A stretch of 64,000 nucleotides of DNA from Paenibacillus sp. FSL R5-0517 (GTDB lineage Bacteria; Bacillota; Bacilli; Paenibacillales; Paenibacillaceae), in NCBI RefSeq assembly GCF_037974355.1, contig NZ_CP150235.1:2294001-2358000 (forward strand), written 5' to 3'. Of the stretch, positions 25,982-34,538 are shown one piece after another (position 1 is the first letter of the stretch; every line of letters begins with the position of its first letter). The notes below the pieces were generated by a model that worked only from the letters and a program-made list of their open reading frames with translations, was not told the origin of the DNA and did no database searches. The position numbers and the translations under genes were made by a program.

Positions 25982-28852
25982 ATGAAGGAGTATCATCAAT
26001 ACCCGATGTGGGATGCATCACGTTCACTTGAGGAACGGTTGGATGACCTGATTGCACGATTAACAACGGAAGAGAAGATCAGACTAATACCTACTCGCGA
26101 AGCGGCTGTACCAAGACTGGGCATTCCAGCCTACAACGTTGGGGGCGAAGCTGCCCACGGGGTTGCATGGAAAGGAGAGGCAACGGTATTTCCGCAACCG
26201 CTCGGTCTATCGAGTACCTGGAATACGAGACTCATGCGAGAGATTGGTTCAGTCATTGGCGATGAGGCGAGGGCATACCATCACCGTAATCCAGAAGTTC
26301 ACGGGTTAACCTTGTGGGCACCGACGGTTGACCTTGAACGTGACCCACGCTGGGGCAGAACGGAAGAGGGATATGGCGAAGATCCGGTTCTTACGGGTGA
26401 AATGTCGGCAGCTCTCGTCAAAGGTATGCAGGGAAATGATCCTTTTTATCTGAAAATGGTCGCGACATTGAAACACTTTTTTGCCAATAATAATGAGAAA
26501 GATCGGCTGAATTGTTCATCGAGCATCGATCCGCGGAATCTGCGGGAATATTATTTAAAAGCCTTTGAGACACCATTTGTGGAAGGCGGTGCCTTGTCCA
26601 TGATGACAGCTTACAATTCCATCAACGGTACACCTGCCATTGAGAGTCCATATGTGAATGATGTGGTTAAGGGTGAGTGGGCGATGCCAGGTTTTATTGT
26701 ATGTGATGGAGGGGATCTGTCTCAGACAGTGAACTATCATGGTTATCACACCAGTCATGCCGAATCCGCAGCAGGTGCGTTAAAGGCAGGAGTGGATTGT
26801 CTTACGGATGAGGTTGATCTAGTCGTATCTGCTCTGGAAGATGCTCTTGAGCAGAAGCTGTTGGAGATAGCTGATTTGGACCGAGCGATTCGTAACATCT
26901 TCGGTGTACGGATGCGTCTCGGACAACTGGATCAATCCGGACGCAACCCCTATGCGTCTATACCTGAGTCGGTACTATGTGCACCGGAGCACGCCAAACT
27001 CAGTTATCGTGCTGCTGCCGAATCCATTGTTTTACTGCAAAATGATGGATTACTTCCCTTGAAGCCGGAAGCATTACAGAAGATCAGTGTCATTGGACCA
27101 CTTGCCGATGTGGTCTATACTGATTGGTACAGTGGCACGCTGCCTTATCGTGTATCCGTCCTCGATGGGCTGCGTAATCGATTACCCCAAACAGACGTAA
27201 CGTATACAGACGGGAATGACCGTATTCAGTTGAAGACAGCAGACGGACAGGTTATTTCCTTGGGAGCGGAAGGTATTCTCGTCGCCGTACCGGAGGACAG
27301 TGCACCTGCAGCCGCCGAGTTTGTACATCAGGATTGGGGCTCGGGAAGTCATACGCTGAGAAGTGTGAACAATCATCGATACGTTAGTTTAACCGAGCAA
27401 GGCGTCTATCAGGCAAACGCACCAGAGATTGGCGGCTGGTTTGTGAAGGAAGTTGTTCGAATTGATCCCCAAACGAATGGAAGTAACATCTTGCGGACGT
27501 GGAATGGTATTCCCGTTGGAATGAGCGAACATCAGGGACATTCTGCTTTATCGCCAGTGTCACCACAGGCAGAACCAGCGGTTTTTGAGATCGACATTGT
27601 GGCACGCGGAATAGAACAAGCCGTAGAAGCAGCACGTGACAGTCAGGCTTCGGTCGTTGTTGTTGGCAACAGCCCGTACATCAATGGCAAAGAAGAAATC
27701 GACCGCCCGAGTCTGCTGCTTCCGCCGAATCAGGTCGAACTTGTCAAAGCCGTGTGTGAAGCGAATCCCAATACGGTGGTTGTCATTATGGGCAGTTATC
27801 CATTTGCCTTGCAGGAGTTGAAAGGTATTGCCCGGGCAATTGTATATATGACACATGCAGGTCAGGAATTGGGTAATGCGCTTGCGAATGTGCTGTTAGG
27901 TCATTATGCCCCGGCAGGCAGACTGAACATGACATGGTATGAAGATGAATCCCAGCTTCCTGACATCATGGATTATGACATTATTCAGAGTGGCATGACC
28001 TATATGTATCATCAAGGACCGATCCAATATGCATTTGGTCATGGCCTGACCTATTCGGAGTTTGAATACGAGGCGATTCGTGTAAGTCGTAGTGCCCCGG
28101 TGGAAGATACCAACACAGATCATTTGAAGATTGAAGTGGAGATACACAATACAGGTGAACGTGATAGTGATGAAGTCGTGCAAATCTATGGATCTTCATA
28201 TACCTCGCGAGTGAAGCGTGCTCAGAAGCAACTGCTTGCTTTTCGTCGTATCCATGTGAAGGCAGGGACGCGTGTTACAATAGATTTCGAGGTTCCTGTT
28301 CAGAAGCTGGCGCTATGGGATGTTACCCGAGATCGATACTGCCTGGAGACAGCGACCTGGGCTATCCTGGCAGGGCGTTCTTCCGTTGATATTCGCCAGT
28401 CGGCAGATATTCAGATTGAAGGTGAGACGATTCCTGATCGTCCGCTGCACATGCTTACCTTTGCCGAGAATTACGATGCTTGTAGAGGTGTTCTGTTGGA
28501 TGAATGTCTGGAAGGACGTTCGGCAGTTCGGGCAATCACTCGGGAAGAACCTTTGTATCGCGATGGTCAGTCATCCTGGATCGCTTTCAACCATAACGCT
28601 GTTCAGGACATACAAGGATTTGAAGCCAGAGTGGCAGCTTATGGGGAAGAGGGCAGACTGGAGATTCGTTCTGGAGGATTGGAGGGCGAACTGCTCGGTG
28701 TGTGTGTGGTTTCTGGACCCGGAGGCAGTGTGAATGGGAAAGATATCAAGTGGACAACGGTCCAGTGTTCGCTTGAGGCGTCACATCAGGTGAATGAGCT
28801 GTATATTATTTTCAAAGGTGGAGCAGCGTTACGCCACTTTAGATTGGTGTAG
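25982..28852 (+). CDS. GH3 beta-glycosidase with inserted and C-terminal extra domains
   Basis: Large family 3 glycosidase (956 aa, no signal peptide), acting on beta-glucosides or beta-xylosides. The N-terminal barrel has HHRNPEVHGLTLWAPTVDLE, KHFFANN and the nucleophile Asp242 in FIVCDGGDLS. The second alpha/beta domain is split by about 100 residues (roughly 415-525) rich in beta strands, resembling a fascin or beta-trefoil-type carbohydrate-binding unit. A fibronectin-III-like domain follows near 700, and the last 130 residues resemble a CBM6-type module. GGGGG precedes the ATG. Placed with GH31 and a kinase, it probably degrades the same imported oligosaccharide. Confidence 0.9.
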   Translation: MKEYHQYPMWDASRSLEERLDDLIARLTTEEKIRLIPTREAAVPRLGIPAYNVGGEAAHGVAWKGEATVFPQPLGLSSTWNTRLMREIGSVIGDEARAYHHRNPEVHGLTLWAPTVDLERDPRWGRTEEGYGEDPVLTGEMSAALVKGMQGNDPFYLKMVATLKHFFANNNEKDRLNCSSSIDPRNLREYYLKAFETPFVEGGALSMMTAYNSINGTPAIESPYVNDVVKGEWAMPGFIVCDGGDLSQTVNYHGYHTSHAESAAGALKAGVDCLTDEVDLVVSALEDALEQKLLEIADLDRAIRNIFGVRMRLGQLDQSGRNPYASIPESVLCAPEHAKLSYRAAAESIVLLQNDGLLPLKPEALQKISVIGPLADVVYTDWYSGTLPYRVSVLDGLRNRLPQTDVTYTDGNDRIQLKTADGQVISLGAEGILVAVPEDSAPAAAEFVHQDWGSGSHTLRSVNNHRYVSLTEQGVYQANAPEIGGWFVKEVVRIDPQTNGSNILRTWNGIPVGMSEHQGHSALSPVSPQAEPAVFEIDIVARGIEQAVEAARDSQASVVVVGNSPYINGKEEIDRPSLLLPPNQVELVKAVCEANPNTVVVIMGSYPFALQELKGIARAIVYMTHAGQELGNALANVLLGHYAPAGRLNMTWYEDESQLPDIMDYDIIQSGMTYMYHQGPIQYAFGHGLTYSEFEYEAIRVSRSAPVEDTNTDHLKIEVEIHNTGERDSDEVVQIYGSSYTSRVKRAQKQLLAFRRIHVKAGTRVTIDFEVPVQKLALWDVTRDRYCLETATWAILAGRSSVDIRQSADIQIEGETIPDRPLHMLTFAENYDACRGVLLDECLEGRSAVRAITREEPLYRDGQSSWIAFNHNAVQDIQGFEARVAAYGEEGRLEIRSGGLEGELLGVCVVSGPGGSVNGKDIKWTTVQCSLEASHQVNELYIIFKGGAALRHFRLV

Positions 28853-28870
28853 TTCTAGACATTATAAGCC

Positions 28871-28912
28871 AAATAAGCTGTCTTGCACTAATATGTGCAG
28901 GCAGCTTATTTG
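28871..28912 (+). terminator. Rho-independent terminator of the GH31-GH3 cluster
   Basis: A long stem, AAATAAGCTG with CAGCTTATTT plus inner TGCAC/GTGCA, and short A/T flanks. Confidence 0.75.
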
Positions 28913-29011
28913 TGTGAACAAGCGGTAACATCCAGCATGTCCTGAATAATCAACCTCCGAAACAAGCACAATAATGCTGTTGTGTGTAGAATCTGTAAAG
29001 GTGGTTGTGGT

Positions 29012-30310
29012 ATGAACGATAAAAAGTGGGACCTCGTCGCACTTGCTTCCATCCCTTTAATTATGACCTTGGGTAACTCCATGCTTATACCGATCCTGCC
29101 ACAGATTGAACGTGAGTTGAAGGTATCTGCATTTAAGGTCAGTATGCTCATTACAGTCTACGCTGTAGTTGCCATCCTGCTTATTCCTCTTGCAGGGTAT
29201 TTGTCTGATCGTTTTGGCAGAAAAGCAGTCATTATTCCGAGTCTCATCATTGCAGCCGTTGGGGGAGCTGTAGCTGGTGTGGCTGCATGGATGTTAAGCG
29301 GAAATATAGCCTACTGGACCATATTAGGTGGCAGGTTATTGCAGGGGGTCGGAGCAGCGGGGGCATTCCCGATTGTGATTCCTTTGGTTGGGGACATGTT
29401 CAATGATGAAGATCAGGTATCTAAAAGCCTGGGAATCATTGAAACTTCGAATACATTTGGTAAAGTGTTAAGTCCAATTCTGGGAGCAGCACTGGCTGTT
29501 TGGTTATGGTACCTACCTTTTATGGCTATTCCCGTACTCTGTGTTCTGTCGCTGATCCTGGTTATATTCTTGGTGAAAACACCAAAGAAAAAAGAAAAAC
29601 CGCCCACCTTTACAGAATTTCTGGCTTCCATTAAGGATGTACTAAAAGAAAAAGGACGCTGGTTGTACGCCTTGTTTGCGATCGGTGGAATTTGTATGTT
29701 TATTCTTTTTGGTGTGCTTTATTATCTATCCGAGACATTGGAGAGCGAGTTCGCCATGAAGGGCATTGTTAAAGGTCTCGTACTTGCCATTCCACTAGCG
29801 GCACTGTGTCTTTTTTCCTTTTTCGCAGGGAAGTGGATTGGAAAGAGTAAACCTCGCATGAAGTGGCTTGGTTTCACAGGACTTATTCTTGTAACCGTTT
29901 CGCTGGGTGTTATTGGCGTTTTCGATAATATCTACGTAGTCGTGGGTCTATTCACATTGGGAAGTGCGGGAATAGGGGCAACCTTACCATGTCTGGATGC
30001 TCTAATTACAGAAGGTGTGGACAAGAAGCAGAGAGGTACGATTACGGCTTTGTTCAGTAGTATGCGATTCATCGGTGTATCACTCGGCCCACCTGTTGTT
30101 TCTTTGCTCATTGGCAAACAACATTTTTTGCTTTTTGGTGTGCTTGCTGCTTCTGCAGCTGTAGGAGGACTACTTACATTATTCGCAGTTAAGCCGGATA
30201 AAGGAGACCAACCTACTTCAGGAAGCGGACAGAAACAGGAACGGCACATCGATCGAATGGAGACAAGTAGTGGTTATGCCCCGATAAGGCGCAAGAAAAG
30301 TCCACTTTAA
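29012..30310 (+). CDS. MFS drug-efflux-type transporter
   Basis: Major facilitator of 432 residues with about 12 membrane helices. The loop 2-3 motif is GYLSDRFGRKAVI and the motif C-like segment GAAGAFPIVIPLVGD. The C-terminus is hydrophilic. The frame is open from GTG 28982, but AAAGGTGG (28998-29005) places the start at ATG 29012, and the extra residues have no membrane character. The substrate is unknown; drug or metabolite efflux is typical. It faces the next MFS gene across a two-way terminator. Confidence 0.88.
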   Translation: MNDKKWDLVALASIPLIMTLGNSMLIPILPQIERELKVSAFKVSMLITVYAVVAILLIPLAGYLSDRFGRKAVIIPSLIIAAVGGAVAGVAAWMLSGNIAYWTILGGRLLQGVGAAGAFPIVIPLVGDMFNDEDQVSKSLGIIETSNTFGKVLSPILGAALAVWLWYLPFMAIPVLCVLSLILVIFLVKTPKKKEKPPTFTEFLASIKDVLKEKGRWLYALFAIGGICMFILFGVLYYLSETLESEFAMKGIVKGLVLAIPLAALCLFSFFAGKWIGKSKPRMKWLGFTGLILVTVSLGVIGVFDNIYVVVGLFTLGSAGIGATLPCLDALITEGVDKKQRGTITALFSSMRFIGVSLGPPVVSLLIGKQHFLLFGVLAASAAVGGLLTLFAVKPDKGDQPTSGSGQKQERHIDRMETSSGYAPIRRKKSPL

Positions 30311-30382
30311 ATTGAAGGTCCTGTATGCTACGTTCATTTCCGGGCTGTCTTAAGTCGATTTAATATTCAGATCTGTTCCGAT

Positions 30383-30445
30383 AAAAAAACGCGTTTACGT
30401 CTAAGAAAGCGGGTGATTTGCTTTCTCGGTGTAAACGCGTTTTTA
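30383..30445. terminator. Bidirectional terminator between two MFS genes
   Basis: A long two-part stem: AAAAACGCGTTTAC with GTAAACGCGTTTTT, and an inner AGAAAGC/GCTTTCT. A and T runs on both sides fit termination in both directions. Confidence 0.9.
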
Positions 30446-30467
30446 TGTTCAGAATGATTGTAACCAA

Positions 30468-31805
30468 TCAGTCGTGTTTGCTTTTATCTGACTGGCTAGT
30501 TTCGGTGGGGATGGCTCCAGATGAATCCTTGTTCTGATCTTGAGGTGAATCCGTTGCAGGGATATGAGTATGAGTGAGCAGAGCATGAGCTTCTATGGAG
30601 AAGCTGCCGCTTCGTTTTCCCTGAATCAGATATATAAGCAAGAACAGAATCATAAACATCACGGAATATCGGTACATATCGGTATAACTCGTTATGGCCG
30701 CAATGGCGCCAAGAAGAAGCGCACCTGTCGCAATACCCAGATCCAGCGAGTTCAAAAACATGCCATTAGCCATGCCACGTTGAGAAGGAGATACGACTTG
30801 AATCATCCAGGTCTGCAGAGACGACTGCATGGAACCATAGCCTATCCCGTATAAAAAGGCAGCAATGAACAGGACTGACATGGAGGATGCATATGAGAGT
30901 AGAATGAGTCCGGCAGCAATGAAGATTGCTCCTGGAATCAGCAGTGCTTTTGGACCCTTATTGTCATAGATTCGTCCTGCAAAGGGTCTAACCAATAACA
31001 CGGCGAGTGCATTAAACAAAAAGAACAGCGCAGGATTGGCCAGATTGGCTTCCTTGCCATACAAGACGATGAATCCGACGAGCCCACCATAGGTGATGGA
31101 TAACAGGCAATTCAGCACACTGGGCAGAATCAGCTTGCGGTTGAACGGTGTCTTTTGTTTTGGGTTGGATCCTGAATCACTTGTAGTAGCTTGTGGAATG
31201 ATACGTTCACTGTTATTGTTTCTGGCGGCTTTTTTACGGGTCAGCGTGTAACTAAGTGGATAGATTACAGCGAGAACACCAGCAGTACATAACATCAGGG
31301 TTACAAATCCGGCACCCTGGAGCAGGGTCACCCCTATGATGGGTCCCATAGACATAGCCAGACTAGTCGATAGCCCGAAGTAACCCATGCCTTCACCCAT
31401 TCGTTTGACGGGCACAATGTCCGAGGCCATCGTTGGAAAAGCGGTACTGCTCATACCGAACCCGATACCAAATAACATTCTCAGCAACAAGAGCACGGCT
31501 ATGCCCGCAGCAAAATAATAGCCGAGCGTTGCCAGCAGGGCTACGGAGAGGCCGATATAGATCATGGCGTTACGAAGACCCTTCTCCAGTGCTTTCGCGG
31601 AGTAGAGACGGGCTGCAATGGCACTTAGTGCAAACAGACAGGTGAAGAGGCTGACCTCAAATGCATTAGCGTGAAATCGCTCCTGAACGTAAGACGGAAG
31701 TGGTGAGACGATCATGTGCAGTTGTAGAAATAACAAAAAGTTGCATAGCATTAGCAAAATAAAATCGGTGGTCCATAGCCTAACTTGTGTAGATTGTTCT
31801 TTCAT
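30468..31805 (-). CDS. MFS transporter under MarR control
   Basis: Major facilitator of 445 residues with about 12 membrane helices and a hydrophilic tail. The N-terminal half has FEVSLFTCLFALSAIAARL, and GFGMSSTAFPTMASDIV fits motif C of exporters. AGGGGGAA lies before the ATG. It follows a MarR gene by 29 bases on the same strand, the usual layout of a regulated multidrug or toxic-metabolite exporter. The substrate is unknown. Confidence 0.88.
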   Translation of the reverse strand: MKEQSTQVRLWTTDFILLMLCNFLLFLQLHMIVSPLPSYVQERFHANAFEVSLFTCLFALSAIAARLYSAKALEKGLRNAMIYIGLSVALLATLGYYFAAGIAVLLLLRMLFGIGFGMSSTAFPTMASDIVPVKRMGEGMGYFGLSTSLAMSMGPIIGVTLLQGAGFVTLMLCTAGVLAVIYPLSYTLTRKKAARNNNSERIIPQATTSDSGSNPKQKTPFNRKLILPSVLNCLLSITYGGLVGFIVLYGKEANLANPALFFLFNALAVLLVRPFAGRIYDNKGPKALLIPGAIFIAAGLILLSYASSMSVLFIAAFLYGIGYGSMQSSLQTWMIQVVSPSQRGMANGMFLNSLDLGIATGALLLGAIAAITSYTDMYRYSVMFMILFLLIYLIQGKRSGSFSIEAHALLTHTHIPATDSPQDQNKDSSGAIPTETSQSDKSKHD

Positions 31806-31834
31806 GATGACGTATTCCCCCTGAGTTGTGATTC

Positions 31835-32257
31835 TTACAAGTTGCGATTAATGAGGGAAAGAGTATGTTTAAATGCTTCCATCTGGTCTTCGGATATACC
31901 TTCAGCAAGTTCTTTATTCATTTCTCTTTCGATCGGAACGAGGACATCAATTAACGCTTTGCCTTCCTTAGTGAGATATAACAGATAGGCTCTGCGATCG
32001 TGTTCACTGGTCCGGCGTTCTACCCAACCTTTTTTCTCAAGCAGATCAATGATCCGGGCTGTGGTGGGCTGGTCTTTGAAGACACGTGAAGCAAGTTCTT
32101 TCTGATTCACACCTTCCCCACGGTCAACATTAAACAGCACAGAAAATTGCTCTGTTGTAATATCATAAGGTTTGAATCGCATTGCGAGTAGGGCTACCGC
32201 TTTACGATGCGTGAAACCCAACATGAATCCGACAGACTGCTCAAGTGTGTAGTCCAT
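31835..32257 (-). CDS. MarR-family repressor
   Basis: Winged-helix regulator of 140 residues. MarR features are YDITTEQFSVLFNVDRGEGVNQKELASRVF (helix-turn-helix) and the wing ERRTSEHDRRAYLLYLTKEG. GAGGT lies before the ATG. It is the first gene of a two-gene unit with the MFS exporter, and a perfect 18-bp palindrome 48 bases upstream is its likely operator, so it probably represses itself and the exporter until a ligand binds. Confidence 0.9.
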   Translation of the reverse strand: MDYTLEQSVGFMLGFTHRKAVALLAMRFKPYDITTEQFSVLFNVDRGEGVNQKELASRVFKDQPTTARIIDLLEKKGWVERRTSEHDRRAYLLYLTKEGKALIDVLVPIEREMNKELAEGISEDQMEAFKHTLSLINRNL

Positions 32258-32304
32258 ATAATTAACGAGACCTCGCTTTCCATCATAAAAAGTTCTGAAT
32301 CAAT

Positions 32305-32322
32305 TAGTTGTTATAACAACTA
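32305..32322. promoter_or_regulatory. Perfect 18-bp palindrome, likely MarR operator
   Basis: TAGTTGTTATAACAACTA, an exact inverted repeat in the divergent region between the MarR gene and the mutarotase gene. TTATAAC in its centre could serve as a -10 box on the minus strand. Confidence 0.75.
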
Positions 32323-32516
32323 TATGTGAAACAAGTATTTTTGTCAAAATGAAATATTCCATATCAGTCAAGCCGGAACACTGTACATGGATTAAAAAAT
32401 ACTGTTAGAATGGTAATGAAACCGCTTCGATTCAATGCAAGATCATCGTGCTTTTGAAGAATGGAGAAACCCAATTTCCTCTAACCGCTGTTGGAGAAGA
32501 CCAAGGAGAGCTGTGT

Positions 32517-32990
32517 GTGCTGAAAAATATCCCTGCAATAATTCCTCCAGAGTTGCTCAAAATTATGTCTGAAATGGGGCATGGGGACGAGCTGGTGCTG
32601 GCTGACGGCAATTTCCCGGCAGCGAGTCATGCCAAGCGACTGGTGCGCTGTGATGCACTGGGAGTTGTCGAACTATTGGAAGCCATCCTGCAATTATACC
32701 CACTGGATACCTATGCTGAGCGTCCCGCTGCTGTCATGCAGGTTGTAAAAGGGGATCAGGTGGTACCGATCATATGGGAAGACTATCGCCGTTTAATTGA
32801 AGAATATGAAGGCATCACGGATGCATTGGATCATGAAGAGCGATTTGATTTTTATAAACGTGCTTCGAATGCCTATGTGATTGTTGCAACGGGTGAGCGT
32901 GCACAATATGCCAATCTGATTCTGAAGAAAGGCGTCATTTTCCCTGATGCTGATCCTGGTCAGCAACAACAGAACGCTGAATCGAACTGA
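32517..32990 (+). CDS. RbsD/FucU-family sugar mutarotase
   Basis: Sugar mutarotase of the RbsD/FucU family (157 aa), interconverting anomers of fucose, ribose or similar sugars. The start MLKNIPAIIPPELLKIMSEMGHGDELVLADGNFP carries the family signature with the catalytic His of GHGDE; the FucU-like end includes FYKRASNAYVIVATGE. The frame extends upstream to 32448, but AAGGAG lies eight bases before GTG 32517, where homologues start. It is an orphan here with no fucose or ribose operon beside it. The sugar is more likely fucose by motif, but this is not certain. Confidence 0.88.
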   Translation: MLKNIPAIIPPELLKIMSEMGHGDELVLADGNFPAASHAKRLVRCDALGVVELLEAILQLYPLDTYAERPAAVMQVVKGDQVVPIIWEDYRRLIEEYEGITDALDHEERFDFYKRASNAYVIVATGERAQYANLILKKGVIFPDADPGQQQQNAESN

Positions 32991-32998
32991 ATATTTAC

Positions 32999-33038
32999 GG
33001 CGACGGAGCAGCGGATGCTTTGGTCGCCTTTTTATTTT
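32999..33038 (+). terminator. Rho-independent terminator of the mutarotase gene
   Basis: GGCGAC (32999-33004) pairs with GTCGCC (33023-33028), with an inner CAGC/TGCT pairing and a TTTTTATTTTT tail. Confidence 0.85.
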
Positions 33039-33223
33039 TGCCAATAACAAGGCAGTATAACAAAATGTTCAGAATTGGCATGGACGAACGAATATTCAGC
33101 TCAATGCCCAAGATACTACAAACTTTGATACAGATGATGAATGGGGAAAGAGAAGGGATTATTTTAAAATATAAAGATCACAAAGGATGAGACGTTGGTC
33201 TCCAATCAAAGGAGTTGAGTGAA

Positions 33224-33724
33224 GTGCAGCAACGAATCAGACAAGCGGGTCTTCCAGAATGCAATGAGGTGGGTCGATTGTTCAATGAGTACAGGATGTT
33301 CTACAACCAGAATGCTGACATTGATGCAGCACGTCAGTATATTAAAGAACGAATGGAACGCCATGACTCGGTGATTTTGGTAGCAGAAACCGATGTGGAA
33401 AGTGATCAAGGAAAAGATGATTGTAATGGTATGCCAAGTTCGCATGGCTTGAGTTGTACCGGATTCGTTCAGCTGTATCCCAGTTTCAGTTCGGTATCGA
33501 TGGGGCCGATCTGGGTGCTTAATGATCTATATGTGCATCCTGATTATCGTCAGAAAGGCATTGCAAGAAAACTGTTGCAAGCAGCCAAGCAATTGGCATC
33601 TGAGCGTGGAGTTCTTCGTATATCACTTTCTACTGAGTTAACTAACACGCAAGCGCAAGCTTTATATGAATCCGAAGGATATGCACAGGATACCAAATTC
33701 ATGTATTATGAACTTAATGTATAA
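33224..33724 (+). CDS. GNAT-family N-acetyltransferase
   Basis: Acetyl-CoA-dependent acetyltransferase of 166 residues. The acetyl-CoA motif A is LNDLYVHPDYRQKGIARKLLQ, followed by the motif B-like NTQAQALYESEGYAQD. The frame opens at TTG 33215, but AAAGGAG (33208-33214) lies nine bases before GTG 33224, which is chosen. Substrate unknown. Confidence 0.85.
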   Translation: MQQRIRQAGLPECNEVGRLFNEYRMFYNQNADIDAARQYIKERMERHDSVILVAETDVESDQGKDDCNGMPSSHGLSCTGFVQLYPSFSSVSMGPIWVLNDLYVHPDYRQKGIARKLLQAAKQLASERGVLRISLSTELTNTQAQALYESEGYAQDTKFMYYELNV

Positions 33725-33805
33725 GAGGGTGCTCAAAAAAGCGCATGCGCATGATATAAATGAATGGCAGACCCGTAATAGGGACCGAGGGAGGGGAGTC
33801 GCAAC

Positions 33806-34426
33806 ATGATGCAGTGGATTGCCATGATCACGATGTTAATTGATCATATAGGGGCTGTCTTTTTTCCACATATTATAGAGTTGAGAATTATAGGTCGTAT
33901 CGCTTTTCCAATCTATGCTTTTGCAGTGTATATCGGTTATAAACATACACGAGATGTACAAAAATACATATGGCGTCTGTTCTGGATTGCGATAATATCA
34001 CAGGTGCCGTTCATGGCTGCGTTTAATCATTATTCTCTGAACGTGGTATGGACATTGTGGTCTGCCCTGTTGGTTCTATTCGTTATCGATAAACTGCCTT
34101 CCCGTCTACTGGGTATTCCAATCGTCATTGGGGCAGGTTGGTTCATGGAAATTAGCCAAATGGATTACGGAATGTACGGGTTGTTATTGGTTCTGTTATT
34201 CCGTTATTTCCAAGGTCCTGTGCTTGTTATGGCACATGTTGTGTTAAATGCACTATATCTTCTGCTGCATCATAGCTCTGTGCAAATGTATAGCGTGTTG
34301 GCCACCGCTGGTATTGCTGTTGCTCAGTATTACCAAGCAGGATTCCGGATGAAGGGGCCACGATGGGTCTGGCGCTATTTCTATCCAGCTCACCTCGCCG
34401 TCATTGCAATCATTCGCTGGACATAA
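33806..34426 (+). CDS. TraX-like membrane protein
   Basis: Membrane protein of 206 residues with about six helices. The start QWIAMITMLIDHIGAVFFP and the following RIIGRIAFPIYAFAVYIGYKHT match TraX proteins, which in F plasmids acetylate pilin. Chromosomal copies in Firmicutes are common and of unknown role. ATG 33809 is an equally good start. GGGAGGGG precedes it. Confidence 0.85.
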   Translation: MMQWIAMITMLIDHIGAVFFPHIIELRIIGRIAFPIYAFAVYIGYKHTRDVQKYIWRLFWIAIISQVPFMAAFNHYSLNVVWTLWSALLVLFVIDKLPSRLLGIPIVIGAGWFMEISQMDYGMYGLLLVLLFRYFQGPVLVMAHVVLNALYLLLHHSSVQMYSVLATAGIAVAQYYQAGFRMKGPRWVWRYFYPAHLAVIAIIRWT

Positions 34427-34450
34427 AATAATGCCCAGAATGCAAAGTGA

Positions 34451-34494
34451 AGAAGCCATCTTACCGTCAGTGAATGACGATAAGATGGCTTTTC
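34451..34494. terminator. Bidirectional terminator
   Basis: A long stem, AAGCCATCTTA with TAAGATGGCTT and inner CGTCA/TGACG, between convergent genes. The T run is clear on the plus strand. Confidence 0.8.
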
Positions 34495-34538
34495 TCTGTG
34501 TGGCTATATATATTAATCAGGTTGATGCTAGAGTGGAC

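Noticed and set aside
33741..33750. GCGCATGCGC palindrome as an operator
   Set aside because: A single short GC palindrome between unrelated genes; no promoter overlap seen.
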